Counted from the stretch's first letter, positions 8,508 to 18,144 are shown. The stretch: DNA of 64,000 nt from Desulfopila sp. IMCC35006 (GCF_005116645.1 NZ_SWCM01000019.1:1-64000), one strand, 5' to 3'. Notes: generated by a model from the letters alone, not told the origin. A program made the numbers and translations.

Positions 8508-9967
8508 CCCGTCACCGCCTTTACAAATTGCAACATGAAGTCAGGAAAAATACCTAAAAGCACAGAAATTGTGCATGCTATCAGAATTGGTATGAGCATG
8601 GCGAGAGGCGCTTCTTTTATACCGGTAAAAGGCTCACCTTCCGGCCGTTTACCAAAAAAAGCCCGGTAGGTAATAGGGGCAAAATAAGCGGCGTTGAGCA
8701 GGGTACTGGCGATGAGAATGAGCAGTATCCCGATCTGATGCGCTTCTACCGAGCCGATGAGCAGATTCCATTTTGTTATGAATCCTGCCACCGGCGGTGC
8801 TCCTATCATACTCAGCGAGGCAACGCCAAAGGCGCCAAACGTCCAGGGCATGGTTTTACCCAGGCCATCCATCTCAGAAATTTGCTTTTTATGGGTCGCT
8901 ACATATATGGCACCGGCACAAAAGAACAGGGTGATCTTGGAGAAGGCGTGATTAACGATATGAATCAGGCCGCCCTGGATGCCTGGATCGGTGAGTAAGG
9001 CGGCACCTAATATAATATAGGAGAGCTGGCTGACCGTGGAATACGCCAGCCGGGCCTTTAAATTATCTTTGGAAAGAGCAATGATTGATGCAGCGAGAAT
9101 GGTGAAACTGACAAAATAGGCAGTCGGAATACCCAGATTGAAGGCGTGCATGGTATCGGTGCCAAAGGTGTAAAGCATGGTCCTTGTCGTACAGAACACG
9201 CCAACTTTGACAACGGCAACTGCATGGAGCAGTGCGGAGACAGGAGTCGGGGCAACCATTGCCCCGGGCAGCCAGTGATGAAACGGCATGACCCCGTTTT
9301 TGGCGAAGCCGAAGATACAGAAGATGTACAGCATGATAACCAGGGTACCGTTTATGCCGGCAGGAAAAATTCCGTCATGGATATTTGAAGCAAAATCGAG
9401 CGTGCCGGTCAGCACATATATGAGGATCATGGCCGGCAGCAGGAAGGCTTTGGCGGTGGTTGTCAGGTAAATGATATACTTACGTGCTCCGTTGTAACCT
9501 TCGGCATCCTGGTGGTGACCTACCAGGGGATACGTACATATGGAGACGATCTCGTAAAACAAATACATCGTAAACAGGTTATCGGAGAAGGCTACTCCGA
9601 TGGCCCCGAAAATGGCCAAGGCGAAACAGGCATTGAAACGCGTCTGCGCATGTTCATTGAGTCCTCGCATATAGCCCATCGAGTAGAAAACGGCGATGGT
9701 CCAGAGAGAGGAGGAGACGAGGGCAAAAATCATCGACATGGCATCTGCTCGCAGAGTAACAGATACGCCCGGAAGAATCGTGAAAAGATGCAGAACAAGG
9801 GTTTTTCCATGGAGCACTGCAGGAATCATGGATCCGACGACCAGCAGGAGGAGGATGGAAGAAACTGAAGATATGCCCTCCCTGATGTTTTCGTTATCCC
9901 CCTTGAACATCACTCCCAGCGTACCAATCAGCGGAATGAGCAGGGCTATGAGTAATTTATAATCCAT
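8504..9967 (-). CDS. antiporter-like (MrpD family) subunit of the complex I cluster
   Basis: 487 residues, about 14 transmembrane helices, the usual length of MrpD/NuoM-type antiporter subunits and lacking any NuoL-style C-terminal extension. Signatures: TMYLFYEIVSICTYPLVGHH with the conserved Glu, KNGVMPFHHWLPGAMVAPTPVSAL, and KDNLKARLAYSTVSQLSYI. It sits directly after nuoK (17-base gap), where nuoL normally lies. With the 596-residue protein it probably replaces NuoL, giving four antiporter-like subunits rather than three. The transported ion, H+ or Na+, cannot be read from the sequence. Confidence 0.9.
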   Translation of the reverse strand: MDYKLLIALLIPLIGTLGVMFKGDNENIREGISSVSSILLLLVVGSMIPAVLHGKTLVLHLFTILPGVSVTLRADAMSMIFALVSSSLWTIAVFYSMGYMRGLNEHAQTRFNACFALAIFGAIGVAFSDNLFTMYLFYEIVSICTYPLVGHHQDAEGYNGARKYIIYLTTTAKAFLLPAMILIYVLTGTLDFASNIHDGIFPAGINGTLVIMLYIFCIFGFAKNGVMPFHHWLPGAMVAPTPVSALLHAVAVVKVGVFCTTRTMLYTFGTDTMHAFNLGIPTAYFVSFTILAASIIALSKDNLKARLAYSTVSQLSYIILGAALLTDPGIQGGLIHIVNHAFSKITLFFCAGAIYVATHKKQISEMDGLGKTMPWTFGAFGVASLSMIGAPPVAGFITKWNLLIGSVEAHQIGILLILIASTLLNAAYFAPITYRAFFGKRPEGEPFTGIKEAPLAMLIPILIACTISVLLGIFPDFMLQFVKAVTG

Positions 9968-9984
9968 TCCAGGTGGCTCCTCGG

Positions 9985-10311
9985 TTAACCTTTAAGTTGA
10001 ACAGTGTCTTCTGCGTCTATCGATTTAAACTGTCGATACACCGCGATAATGATACTGAGACCGATGGCAGCTTCAGCAGCGGCAACCGCCATGATAAAAA
10101 GCGTGAATACCTGTCCGGTAACCGGATCCGGTGAAGTGAAACGGTTGAATGCCATAAAATTGACGGACGCCCCAGCCAGAATCAATTCTGCGGCAATAAG
10201 CATACCGATAAGTGTTCTCCTGGTGACGATACCGTAAATGCCAATGCCGAAGAGAACGGCACCAATAACAAGAAACGTGTTGAGATCATTATACAATGTA
10301 AGTATCGACAT
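9985..10311 (-). CDS. nuoK: NADH-quinone oxidoreductase-like complex, subunit K
   Basis: 108 residues with three transmembrane helices, standard for NuoK (MrpC-like). The conserved buried Glu of helix two is visible in LIAAELILAGASVNFMAFNR, and the second conserved acid in AVAAAEAAIGLSIIIAVYR. It contributes to the proton path next to the quinone site. The start overlaps the stop of nuoJ by one base. Confidence 0.96.
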   Translation of the reverse strand: MSILTLYNDLNTFLVIGAVLFGIGIYGIVTRRTLIGMLIAAELILAGASVNFMAFNRFTSPDPVTGQVFTLFIMAVAAAEAAIGLSIIIAVYRQFKSIDAEDTVQLKG

Positions 10312-10853
10312 CAGTTATCCCTCCCGCTCCTGGCAATAACCAGGGCGCCCAGAATGGCAATAAGCAGGACGATGGAAATCAACTCAAAGACCATAGAATA
10401 ATTGGTTAATAATTCTATGCCGATGGTTTTGATCGATCCATCGTTGATTTTGGCCATGACTTTCCAGTCTGTCCTGACAGCCAGGACGGAGAAGCCGCCG
10501 GCAAGAAGGGCGGCGGTGGCAAAACCGGCAGGGCCGACCAGCGGTCCGGCAGGACCAACCCTCTTCTTCTCCTCTGGCGCTGCGAGCATGATGGCAAAAG
10601 AGATGGTCACGGAGACAGCTCCGACATAGATCAGAACCTGCATCAGGGCGACAAAAGGTGAATTCAGAAAGTAGTAGACTCCGGCCACTCCAATAAAACA
10701 GACAATGAGTCCGGCAACGGCCCGAACCAGTCGCTCCGAGTTACAGGCGATAAAGCCGCCGACTATGGTAATTACCAGATTAATTAAAAAGACGACCCCG
10801 ACCAGTCCGTCGACACTAAAAAGGCTTGGGGATGTGACCATTGACGGGTTCAT
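10311..10853 (-). CDS. nuoJ: NADH-quinone oxidoreductase-like complex, subunit J
   Basis: 180 residues with five transmembrane helices, typical NuoJ length. The family signature NSPFVALMQVLIYVGAVSVTISFAIML is present in the middle, and the protein ends with a short basic tail. It is a membrane-arm subunit. Its start overlaps the nuoI stop by four bases and its stop overlaps the nuoK start, so translation is coupled both ways. Confidence 0.96.
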   Translation of the reverse strand: MNPSMVTSPSLFSVDGLVGVVFLINLVITIVGGFIACNSERLVRAVAGLIVCFIGVAGVYYFLNSPFVALMQVLIYVGAVSVTISFAIMLAAPEEKKRVGPAGPLVGPAGFATAALLAGGFSVLAVRTDWKVMAKINDGSIKTIGIELLTNYSMVFELISIVLLIAILGALVIARSGRDN

Positions 10854-11290
10854 TTATTTTTTTCCTCCAGACGTTTGAGAAGATCAAAGATAAAATCCTC
10901 TTTTCTGGTACTCGCCAGGTTGTATTCTTTAGAAAACTCAAGTGCGTTGAAATTGCAGGATTCAACACAGGACCCGCAGAGAGAGCACCTGGTAAAATCA
11001 AGAATGTATTTGGTCAACACTTTTTTCTTCCCGCCTTCCGGCTTTTCACCGGCCAGAGAAATACAGTTGGAAGGACAGGCTTTTTCACAGAGACCGCAGA
11101 CCACACAGTTTGGTTTTCCCTCTTCATTGGCGATGAGCTGCGTATGGCCCCGATATCTGTCGCACATGGTCAGCGTCTCGTATGGATAGGAGACCGTGAC
11201 CGTCGGGCTGAAAAATTCTTTGAAGGTTATGCCCATGCCAATAAAAAGGCTGATCAAACCATGATAGATGTCGGTAAAATAGGTGATCAT
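10850..11290 (-). CDS. nuoI: NADH-quinone oxidoreductase-like complex, subunit I (2x[4Fe-4S])
   Basis: 146 residues. Two four-cysteine cluster motifs are intact, CVVCGLCEKACPSNCI and CSLCGSCVESCNFNAL, each giving one [4Fe-4S] centre (N6a/N6b) on the electron path to NuoB. An amphipathic N terminus (TDIYHGLISLFIGMGITFKEF) docks on the membrane. It is shorter than E. coli NuoI (180) at the C terminus, a common variation. It is followed by nuoH on its upstream side with a one-base gap. Confidence 0.96.
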   Translation of the reverse strand: MITYFTDIYHGLISLFIGMGITFKEFFSPTVTVSYPYETLTMCDRYRGHTQLIANEEGKPNCVVCGLCEKACPSNCISLAGEKPEGGKKKVLTKYILDFTRCSLCGSCVESCNFNALEFSKEYNLASTRKEDFIFDLLKRLEEKNK

Positions 11291-11291
11291 G

Positions 11292-12296
11292 TTAAAACAC
11301 CTTTATTAATCCTGCGGTAAACAGCAGGTTGAACAGAGACAGCGGGATGAGAATTTTCCAGCTGAGATTCAAGAGTCCGTAAATGGTGGTCCGGGGAAAG
11401 GTCCAACGGATCCAGATAAACGTAGCGATTAACAAATAGAGTTTGAGAAGAAACCAAAAAATACCGGGAATGAAGCCCAGAAAAGGAAGGGGGGCGTTCC
11501 AGCCGCCCAGAAACAAAATGGTTGTCATGCAGGAACCGATGACGATGTTGGCATATTCTCCCATAAAGAAGAGGCCAAACCCCATGGAACCGTATTCGGT
11601 GTGAAAACCAGCGACCAGTTCGCTTTCCGCCTCGCCCAGATCAAATGGCGCCCGGTTGGTCTCGGCCAGGGTGCAGGTGAAAAAAATCAAGAAAGACATG
11701 GGCATCAACAGGTTATGAGAGTTGCCCAGCACAGGGAAGATGTTCCAGTGCAGTATCGACCCGCTTTGCTGACGCACAATCTCCATGAGATCCGTGGAAC
11801 CGGCAATCATGACCACCGTAATTGTCGTGATAAGCATGGGAATTTCATAGGCTACAGCCTGTGATACCGCACGCACCGAGGACATCATGGCATATTTGTT
11901 CCGCGAACTCCATCCGGCAAAGACCAGGGCCATACTACCCGTTGACGCAAAAGCAAAAATCATCAGGACACCGACATTCATGTTCTTGGCGACGATGCTC
12001 TCGCTGAACGGAATGGTCACGAAGCTCATAATAGCAGGAAACATGGCGAGAACCGGGGCGGCGATAAAGAGTACCTTGTCGGCCCCGCCGGGAATAGTCA
12101 GCTGCTTGGCCATCAGTTTGATACCGTCAAGCGGAGGCTGCAGCAAACCGAATGGACCGTTGATATTCGGTCCGGGGCGACGCTGGATTCGTGCGGCACC
12201 TCTTCGCTCGGCCCAGACCAGGTACGCTGCATTGAGGGCGGCAAAAGCGATGGCAATCACAACGGCAACAATGACATTCAGTAGTGTTAAGCTCAT
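11292..12296 (-). CDS. nuoH: NADH-quinone oxidoreductase-like complex, subunit H
   Basis: 334 residues, eight predicted transmembrane helices. The family motifs ERRGAARIQRRPGPNINGPFG (quinone-chamber loop) and NRAPFDLGEAESELVAGFHTEYG are intact, as is the C-terminal RWTFPRTT segment. NuoH forms the quinone-binding chamber at the junction with the peripheral arm, so the complex should reduce or oxidise quinone whatever its electron donor. Spacing to nuoD is 14 bases. Confidence 0.97.
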   Translation of the reverse strand: MSLTLLNVIVAVVIAIAFAALNAAYLVWAERRGAARIQRRPGPNINGPFGLLQPPLDGIKLMAKQLTIPGGADKVLFIAAPVLAMFPAIMSFVTIPFSESIVAKNMNVGVLMIFAFASTGSMALVFAGWSSRNKYAMMSSVRAVSQAVAYEIPMLITTITVVMIAGSTDLMEIVRQQSGSILHWNIFPVLGNSHNLLMPMSFLIFFTCTLAETNRAPFDLGEAESELVAGFHTEYGSMGFGLFFMGEYANIVIGSCMTTILFLGGWNAPLPFLGFIPGIFWFLLKLYLLIATFIWIRWTFPRTTIYGLLNLSWKILIPLSLFNLLFTAGLIKVF

Positions 12297-12310
12297 AGAT
12301 GAATTTCCTC

Positions 12311-13429
12311 TTACCTGTCTATCTCGGGAATGACCAGGTCAAGACTTCCCATAAATGCGAGAGCATCCATTATCATCATGCCTCGGCATGACTCATCAAA
12401 CAAGTGCATGTTTGAGTAGGTTGGCGAACGAAGCTTTAATCGATACGGGGTCTTGCCACCATCGCTGACCAGCCTGATGCCAAAACTGCCCCGGGCGGTT
12501 TCAACCGCTTGGTAATAATCTCCGGGGGGTGGTTTAATCAGTTTGGGCTTTTTCTCGGGCATGATCGGCCCGTCTGGCAGCTTGTCCAACCCTTGCTCTA
12601 TTATCCTCAAGGACTGCTCGATTTCTTCCATTCGAACCTTGTATCTGGCAAGCGAGTCGCACTCATGGAAGACCGGAATATCGAAATCAAACTCCGGATA
12701 CACTGAATATGGCTCGTTTTTCCGGACATCAAAATTGATACCGGATCCCCTGGCAACCGCACTGGAGGCACCATATTTTCGACACATTTCCTGGCTGAGA
12801 GGGGCGATGCCCTCCAGCCTTTTGTGGAAAATAATATTCCCGGTGACCAGTTTGTGATATTTTTTCAGTGATTTTCGCATACGGGGAATGAAGCGTCGGG
12901 CTGCCGAAATAAAATCATCGTCGATATCATTATACAGTCCACCGAAACGGAAGTAACAATAGGTCAGGCGGGATCCGGTCACCGCCTCAAGCATATCGAG
13001 GATGTATTCCCGGTCCTGAAGGGCGTACATCAGCGGGCTGAACCCGCCGAGATCCATAACAAAGGCCCCGAACCAGAAAAGGTGTGAAGCGACGCGATTG
13101 AGCTCTACCATGATCGCCCGGATATACTCCGCCCGTTCCGGAACCTCGATGCCCGAGGCCTTTTCGATCAGCAGCACATGACCGTGAGAATACCCGAGGG
13201 CTCCGAGGTAATCCATGCGGCTCAGGTTCATCAGGAACTGAGGGTAGGTCTTGACTTCTCCCATCTTCTCGTGCATCCGGTGAATATAGCCGATGACCGT
13301 TTCCGCGTTGACGATATACTCCCCATTCATCTCCATCTTGACCCGGAGTACACCATGCGTAGCAGGATGCTGGGGCCCTACATTGAGGATGAACGTCTCG
13401 TCCGGTTGAAGTTTTATTGGAGAATTCAT
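12311..13429 (-). CDS. nuoD: NADH-quinone oxidoreductase-like complex, subunit D (49 kDa)
   Basis: 372 residues, a stand-alone NuoD not fused to NuoC as in E. coli. The quinone-site loop GPQHPATHGVLR with its His is at residues about 18-29, and the C-terminal LVIPEIDR end is standard. It is related to the large subunit of NiFe hydrogenases but lacks the four metal-binding Cys. The start overlaps the nuoC stop by four bases. Confidence 0.97.
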   Translation of the reverse strand: MNSPIKLQPDETFILNVGPQHPATHGVLRVKMEMNGEYIVNAETVIGYIHRMHEKMGEVKTYPQFLMNLSRMDYLGALGYSHGHVLLIEKASGIEVPERAEYIRAIMVELNRVASHLFWFGAFVMDLGGFSPLMYALQDREYILDMLEAVTGSRLTYCYFRFGGLYNDIDDDFISAARRFIPRMRKSLKKYHKLVTGNIIFHKRLEGIAPLSQEMCRKYGASSAVARGSGINFDVRKNEPYSVYPEFDFDIPVFHECDSLARYKVRMEEIEQSLRIIEQGLDKLPDGPIMPEKKPKLIKPPPGDYYQAVETARGSFGIRLVSDGGKTPYRLKLRSPTYSNMHLFDESCRGMMIMDALAFMGSLDLVIPEIDR

Positions 13430-13947
13430 GCCTTGAAATCCTTTAAGAGTGGATGGAAATCTGCGTCTTCAGGAAGAAGGAGCGGAACAAGGTGGGGATG
13501 CCCGGTAAACTTGATGCCGAAAAACTCATGGGTTTCGCGTTCATGCCAGTTAGCTCCGGCATAGATACCGGTAATTGTCGGGACCACGGGGTGGTTTCGA
13601 TCGACTCTGGTCCTGATGACCACCCGGCAGAGATCGAAGTCATACCTGGAAAAATCGTAAATGACCTCAAGCTGACCGTCTTTGATCCAGTCGACACCCG
13701 TTATGCTTTCAATGAAGAATTCTGCCTCATCAACAATGGTGACTGCTTCCAGTAACTGGTCAGGAGACACCTGGGCATCAAGGTGATAGCCGTGCACGGC
13801 GTAATCACGTTCAACGAGACCGTTGTTGCGTGGCTCTTGCGGAACTTTCTTGTCCTTTTCCTCGCCTGCGTCTTCGATCGGCGCTTCTTGTGGTTCTGGT
13901 GTTGGAAAAAGCTTTTGGAGAGCCAGTCTTGTTTTTTCACAAATCAT
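13426..13947 (-). CDS. nuoC: NADH-quinone oxidoreductase-like complex, subunit C (30 kDa)
   Basis: 173 residues. The 30-kDa domain occupies about residues 60-173, with the signature WHERETHEFFGIKFTGHPHL followed by LLLPED. The first 50 residues form a charged, Pro/Glu/Lys-rich extension (PEPQEAPIEDAGEEKDKK) not seen in short NuoC proteins, probably disordered. An internal start cannot be excluded, but the extension is in frame and has no better start inside. It lies 67 bases downstream of nuoB. Confidence 0.94.
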   Translation of the reverse strand: MICEKTRLALQKLFPTPEPQEAPIEDAGEEKDKKVPQEPRNNGLVERDYAVHGYHLDAQVSPDQLLEAVTIVDEAEFFIESITGVDWIKDGQLEVIYDFSRYDFDLCRVVIRTRVDRNHPVVPTITGIYAGANWHERETHEFFGIKFTGHPHLVPLLLPEDADFHPLLKDFKA

Positions 13948-14014
13948 ATTACTTGCTCCAAGAACTATAAAAACCGGTAATTTGCGGTTCTGAACGGGTT
14001 ATTGAGCGATAGAC

Positions 14015-14518
14015 TTAAACTTTTGCAGCCTCCGGGTTTTTCCACCTCTTCCAGTCAGAGACGAGGTGTTCAAGTTCGATAATTCCCTGAAGGAGGGCTT
14101 CGGGTCGTGGCGGACAGCCGGGGATATAGACATCGACCGGGAGAAACTTGTCGGCGCCGAGGACGATACTGTACTGACCTTCGAAGGCGAATGGCCCGCC
14201 GGAAATTGCACAGTTGCCCAGAGCCATGACCCACTTCGGTTCAGGCATCTGGTCGTAGAGAGTCTTGATGCCCGGCATCATTTTTTTGGTGATGGTCCCG
14301 GCGACGATCATGACATCACTTTGTCTGGCAGAGGGGCGAAAAACTTCAGCCCCAAAGCGGGACATGTCAAATCTGGCACAGCCGGTCGCCATCATCTCGA
14401 TGGCACAGCAGGCGATACCAAATGTCAGGGGCCACAAGGAGTTGGCCCTGCCGATGTTAAGCAGCTGATCTAGCGGTGCAAACTGAACTACTGACGAAGG
14501 TACGTTTTGCGTTCCCAC
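14015..14518 (-). CDS. nuoB: NADH-quinone oxidoreductase-like complex, subunit B
   Basis: 167 residues. NuoB carries cluster N2, the last Fe-S centre before quinone. The adjacent cysteines are visible in [19 protein letters not shown], with the remaining ligands in [12 protein letters not shown] and [17 protein letters not shown]. All four N2 ligands are therefore present. Its start lies inside the 3' end of nuoA (31-base overlap); no better start lies closer to the conserved domain. Confidence 0.97.
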   Translation of the reverse strand: MGTQNVPSSVVQFAPLDQLLNIGRANSLWPLTFGIACCAIEMMATGCARFDMSRFGAEVFRPSARQSDVMIVAGTITKKMMPGIKTLYDQMPEPKWVMALGNCAISGGPFAFEGQYSIVLGADKFLPVDVYIPGCPPRPEALLQGIIELEHLVSDWKRWKNPEAAKV

Positions 14519-14913
14519 TTAAATACTCCCTTGATCCATGCATAAACTACTGCGAGTGATAATATTCCGACAAACAGAACGATTTCGATAAAATCACGTA
14601 TAGAAGATGCGAACATCGCATCGTTGTATGCAGTAGCTACAGGGAATAGGAAGAGAACGTCAACGTCGAAGGCTAAAAAGATGAGGGCATACAGGTAGAA
14701 GACAACCCCGTAGCGAATCCAGCTGTCGCCGATGGGGTCCATGCCGCATTCGATGTGTTGCAGGGCTTTATTGTTGATCTGCCTGGTTTTGAGCGGCATT
14801 AAAAGATATACTATAGCAATCGGACCGAGGGCGAAGGTTAAACCGCCAATGACAAATGCAGCTATCCAGAGAACTTCCTCAGGATACAGAAACGCAGTGA
14901 GTTGTTGTTCCAT
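14488..14913 (-). CDS. nuoA: NADH-quinone oxidoreductase-like complex, subunit A
   Basis: 141 residues with three transmembrane helices. The motif [29 protein letters not shown] carries the conserved Glu-Cys-Gly of the quinone-site loop, and [15 protein letters not shown] is the standard third helix region. It is the first gene of the cluster, about 90 bases behind a strong sigma70-type promoter. There is no nuoE, nuoF or nuoG before or after the cluster in this window. Confidence 0.97.
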   Translation of the reverse strand: MEQQLTAFLYPEEVLWIAAFVIGGLTFALGPIAIVYLLMPLKTRQINNKALQHIECGMDPIGDSWIRYGVVFYLYALIFLAFDVDVLFLFPVATAYNDAMFASSIRDFIEIVLFVGILSLAVVYAWIKGVFKWERKTYLRQ

Positions 14914-15010
14914 ACTGATTCCTTGTCTGCTTGTATTTTTTAAAATTAATACAATGCTACCAAGTTACATCATGTTGGTTAACATTTTCCGCTGGTCAAA
15001 TTTGCGACCT

Positions 15011-15039
15011 ATCTTAAATAATTGTTATAGCCGTGTCAA
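15011..15039 (-). promoter_or_regulatory. nuo operon promoter
   Basis: Minus strand TTGACA (15039-15034), a 17-base spacer, and TAAGAT (15016-15011), a near-consensus sigma70 promoter. The expected start is near 15004, giving a leader of about 90 bases before nuoA. It lies in the 318-base divergent gap shared with the LysR-type gene; I see no other gene in that gap. Confidence 0.75.
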
Positions 15040-15231
15040 TGATAAACTCGTTTCTTCCTTACCTCTCATTGGTTCTGAATCGGACCTGTGTGTATGGCCT
15101 CTATTCACTGGAAATCCTTGATGTAAAAAGACTTGTGAAACTTCTCAAAAATGCTATTATGACTCCCTTGGAACCTAAGTAATTAAGATGGTAATTATAA
15201 GTAAAAGTGATCTGTATTCTAGCGAGGAAAC

Positions 15232-16206
15232 ATGTCTATCACATTGAGACAATTGGAAATATTTATAGCTGTAGCGGAAACTGCCCAGGTCACTAAGGCC
15301 AGCAAAAAGTTGTTTGTCACCCAGTCTGCAGTGAGTATGGCTTTGGCAGAACTGGAAAATCAGTTAGGTGGTTCTCTTTTTGATAGACATGGGCGAAGTC
15401 TCCTTCTGAATGCACGGGGCAGGTTTCTTCTTCCGCTTGCCAAAGATATTACTGGTCAGGTCAGTAATATAGAAACCATCATGTCGGAGCGGAATGATAA
15501 ACTCGATGGCAGGATTGAAATTGTTGCCAGCACCACTCTTGGCAACTACATTCTCCCGTATCTTATCGGCGCTTTCAAGAAGGTACATCCGAATGTACAT
15601 GTTAACCTGCTGGTCTACAATACCAGATATGCAGAAAAACTTGTTTTTGACAAAGAAATGGATGTTGGTTTTGTCGAAGGCCCTCTCTCTGGAAGAGAAG
15701 AGATTCTTTGGCGGCCATGGTTTGAAGACGAATTAGTTGTTCTGTGCGGACCGACCGATCCCCTGGCGCATAATGAAATTTTTGATATTAAAACCGATCT
15801 GAAAGGCAAGAAGTGGATCATGCGGGAAAGTGATTCGGGGACTGCCGCCACGATCAGAGAGCGTTTTGGCAAGTATATGGAAGATGTTCTTATTGTCATG
15901 GAGATGGGACACCCGGAAGCGGTTAAACGTGCTGTTGAGTCCGGTGCGGGGATAACCTGTCTTTCTGCCCTCAGTATTTGTCGGGAAGCGGAAAACGGAT
16001 GGCTGAAAGGATTGAAAGTTGAAGGACTGGATATGAAAAGACAACTCAAAATTATCCAACGCAAAGATACCGAAATAAGTGATGCCCTTGCTGAATTTCT
16101 TTCTTTTTGCGATGTAATGACAATCTGTGACGATTCAAGAATCTGTCTTTCTTCGCCCTGGAAGTTGCAGTCACTTCTTGCCAGGCACTCAGCTATGAAA
16201 AAATAA
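15232..16206 (+). CDS. LysR-type transcriptional regulator
   Basis: 324 residues. The N-terminal winged helix-turn-helix covers about residues 1-60 (LRQLEIFIAVAETAQVTKAS, then LFVTQSAVSMALAELENQLG). It is followed by the linker helix and a type-2 periplasmic-binding-like effector domain from about residue 90 (GRIEIVASTTLGNYILP). The effector domain resembles the CysB/YeiE branch. GAGGAAAC just before the ATG supports the start. It is transcribed divergently from nuoA across a 318-base gap, so it may control the nuo operon or itself; this is inference. Its last 14 bases overlap the convergent truA gene. Confidence 0.9.
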   Translation: MSITLRQLEIFIAVAETAQVTKASKKLFVTQSAVSMALAELENQLGGSLFDRHGRSLLLNARGRFLLPLAKDITGQVSNIETIMSERNDKLDGRIEIVASTTLGNYILPYLIGAFKKVHPNVHVNLLVYNTRYAEKLVFDKEMDVGFVEGPLSGREEILWRPWFEDELVVLCGPTDPLAHNEIFDIKTDLKGKKWIMRESDSGTAATIRERFGKYMEDVLIVMEMGHPEAVKRAVESGAGITCLSALSICREAENGWLKGLKVEGLDMKRQLKIIQRKDTEISDALAEFLSFCDVMTICDDSRICLSSPWKLQSLLARHSAMKK

Positions 16207-16978
16207 GATCCCCATAGAGTACTTCTTTTAAAAAGAGACCATGGGCGGGTGCGGTTGCACCGGCCCTGGTTCTGTCTTTTGCCTGCAGGATCGTCGAGAA
16301 TTCCTCGACAGTCAGCTTTTTTCGGCCCACATCAAGAAGAGTACCGACAAGATTTCTGACCATATTGCGCAGGAATCCATCACCGATAAATTGAAAAATG
16401 AGCATATCTGGCGTTTGCTGTATGAGTTTTGCCTGGTGAATTGTCCGTACTGCTCCGCGGCCTGAACAATTGCTTTTATCTCGCGAACCACTATTTTCAA
16501 AAGAAGAAAAATCATGAGTACCCTCAAGCAGGGGCAGGCAATTGTTAATGGTTGACAGATCGAGCTTTGCCGTGACATGCACACTGTACAATCGGAGATG
16601 GGGAGGGAGGATACTGCCGGTGTAAATGATGTACTGGTACCGTTTGCCGATGGCAGAAAAACGGGCATGAAAATCCGGGCTTACCTGTACGGCGTCCAAG
16701 ATTCTAATGGCTCCAGGCAGCATTCCATTCAGGCCACGTAAAAAAGTATGGCAGGAGAGCGGCGATCCGGTTGCAAAGTGGGCAACCATTCCTTCCGCAT
16801 GGACCCCGGCATCGGTTCGCCCGGCCCCATGAAGGTGTATCTCTTCCCGGGTCATCAGGGTGAGGCATCGCTCAATCTCACCCTGGATCGTCCGGTCGTG
16901 CCGCTGACGCTGCCAACCGCTGAAATCGGTACCATCGTAACTGATAAGCAGTCTGATATTTTGCTGGCCAAAAGACAT
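16193..16978 (-). CDS. truA: tRNA pseudouridine(38-40) synthase TruA
   Basis: About 261 residues. The catalytic Asp lies in the family motif HGAGRTDAGVHAEGMVAHF. Other signatures are the N-terminal RLLISYDGTDFSGWQRQ, GKRYQYIIY, and FIGDGFLRNMVRNLVGTLLDVG near the C terminus. It converts uridines 38-40 of the tRNA anticodon arm to pseudouridine. An in-frame GTG four codons upstream (16990) is an alternative start; the ATG at 16978 places the conserved strand at the usual distance. The 3' end overlaps the LysR gene convergently. It lies 18-30 bases downstream of argC. Confidence 0.96.
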   Translation of the reverse strand: MSFGQQNIRLLISYDGTDFSGWQRQRHDRTIQGEIERCLTLMTREEIHLHGAGRTDAGVHAEGMVAHFATGSPLSCHTFLRGLNGMLPGAIRILDAVQVSPDFHARFSAIGKRYQYIIYTGSILPPHLRLYSVHVTAKLDLSTINNCLPLLEGTHDFSSFENSGSRDKSNCSGRGAVRTIHQAKLIQQTPDMLIFQFIGDGFLRNMVRNLVGTLLDVGRKKLTVEEFSTILQAKDRTRAGATAPAHGLFLKEVLYGDLIFS

Positions 16979-17008
16979 AGGTACGAACACCAGGGCGACT
17001 GCCCGAAG

Positions 17009-18049
17009 TTAAGGAAATAAAGGGACAGTCGCTAAACCGGTGGTCTCTTCAAAACCGAGCATTACATTCATATTTTGTACCGCCTGGCCGGAAGCACCTT
17101 TGACGATATTATCGATTGCCGACATAACAATAATCCTGTTCGTCACGGGATCGATCTTATAGGAAATGTCGCAGAAGTTGCTTCCCCGGACATATTGCGT
17201 TGCAGGAAAAGAATCTTCTTCAAGGAGCCGGATAAATGGCTCGTTCTGGTATTGATTGTGATAGAGGGCATCAATTTCCTGACGGGTAAAGCCAGGGGTA
17301 AGCGATGCGTAGACGGTACTCAGAATGCCTCTTGCTATGGGCAGAAGATGTGGGGTAAACGAAATATGTACCTGTTCTCCGGCCAGGACCGCGAGTTCCT
17401 GCTCTATTTCCGGAGTGTGCCGATGGGCTCTGCCAACTTTGTACGGTCTGAAGCCGTCGTGTACTTCACAAAACAGTGATCCTGTCTGTGCGGCCCGGCC
17501 GGCGCCTGAGGTACCAGATTTTGAATCGGCAATAATCGTCGGCAGTGAAATCGCCCCTGCTTTCAATAGCGGCACCAGCCCGAGGATAATTGACGTTGGG
17601 TAGCAGCCGGGGTTGGCCACGAGGCGACTGCCGGCAATGTCCCTGCGATAGAGTTCCGGCAGCCCGTAAACCGCCTCACCAAGTAATTGACTTGAAGAAT
17701 GGGCTTGATACCATTTCTCATAGACGGCAACGTCACGCAGCCGAAAGTCAGCCGATAAATCGACGACTTTCTTGCCTGCATCGAGCAGCTGTGGCACCAG
17801 ATCCATCGCTGTTTTATGCGGAACTGCCGTAAAAAAGAAGTCGGCCTTCGCACACAGTTCGGAAACCGAAAGATCTTCGCAGACAATATCGATTTTTTTA
17901 CGCAGGCTGGGGAAAATTTCCGAGAGCAGACGACCGGCATATTGTCTTGAGGTTGCAGCTGTAATCTGCACGTGGGGGTGGTTGCAGAGTATTCGGGCGA
18001 GTTCGGCACCGGTATATCCGGAAGCACCTATGATACCGACCTTGAGCAT
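17009..18049 (-). CDS. argC: N-acetyl-gamma-glutamyl-phosphate reductase
   Basis: 346 residues, normal length. The N-terminal NADP-binding loop is [17 protein letters not shown]. The catalytic Cys falls at residue 149 in NPGCYPTS, the canonical position, and the active-site His is expected in [16 protein letters not shown]. It carries out the third step of arginine/ornithine synthesis. GAGGAGA before the ATG is a good ribosome binding site. It lies downstream of rplM-rpsI but behind their terminator, so it probably has its own promoter. Confidence 0.97.
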   Translation of the reverse strand: MLKVGIIGASGYTGAELARILCNHPHVQITAATSRQYAGRLLSEIFPSLRKKIDIVCEDLSVSELCAKADFFFTAVPHKTAMDLVPQLLDAGKKVVDLSADFRLRDVAVYEKWYQAHSSSQLLGEAVYGLPELYRRDIAGSRLVANPGCYPTSIILGLVPLLKAGAISLPTIIADSKSGTSGAGRAAQTGSLFCEVHDGFRPYKVGRAHRHTPEIEQELAVLAGEQVHISFTPHLLPIARGILSTVYASLTPGFTRQEIDALYHNQYQNEPFIRLLEEDSFPATQYVRGSNFCDISYKIDPVTNRIIVMSAIDNIVKGASGQAVQNMNVMLGFEETTGLATVPLFP

Positions 18050-18111
18050 GGTGGTTATTCTCCTCGAAAAAATAGTATGTAATGAACTGTTCCGGCCTTA
18101 TCGCATTAAAA

Positions 18112-18144
18112 AAGGGGAACAACAGCTGATCTGTCATTCCCCTT
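18112..18144 (-). terminator. Rho-independent terminator after rpsI
   Basis: Eight-bp stem AAGGGGAA / TTCCCCTT with a 17-base loop. On the minus strand it is followed by a run of T (TTTTAATG), about 70 bases after the rpsI stop. Confidence 0.7.

Noticed and set aside
15232-16206. Assigning the LysR protein to selenium metabolism because of the Sec permease
   Set aside because: It is 44 kb from the permease, and its effector domain looks like the CysB/YeiE branch; no direct evidence links them.
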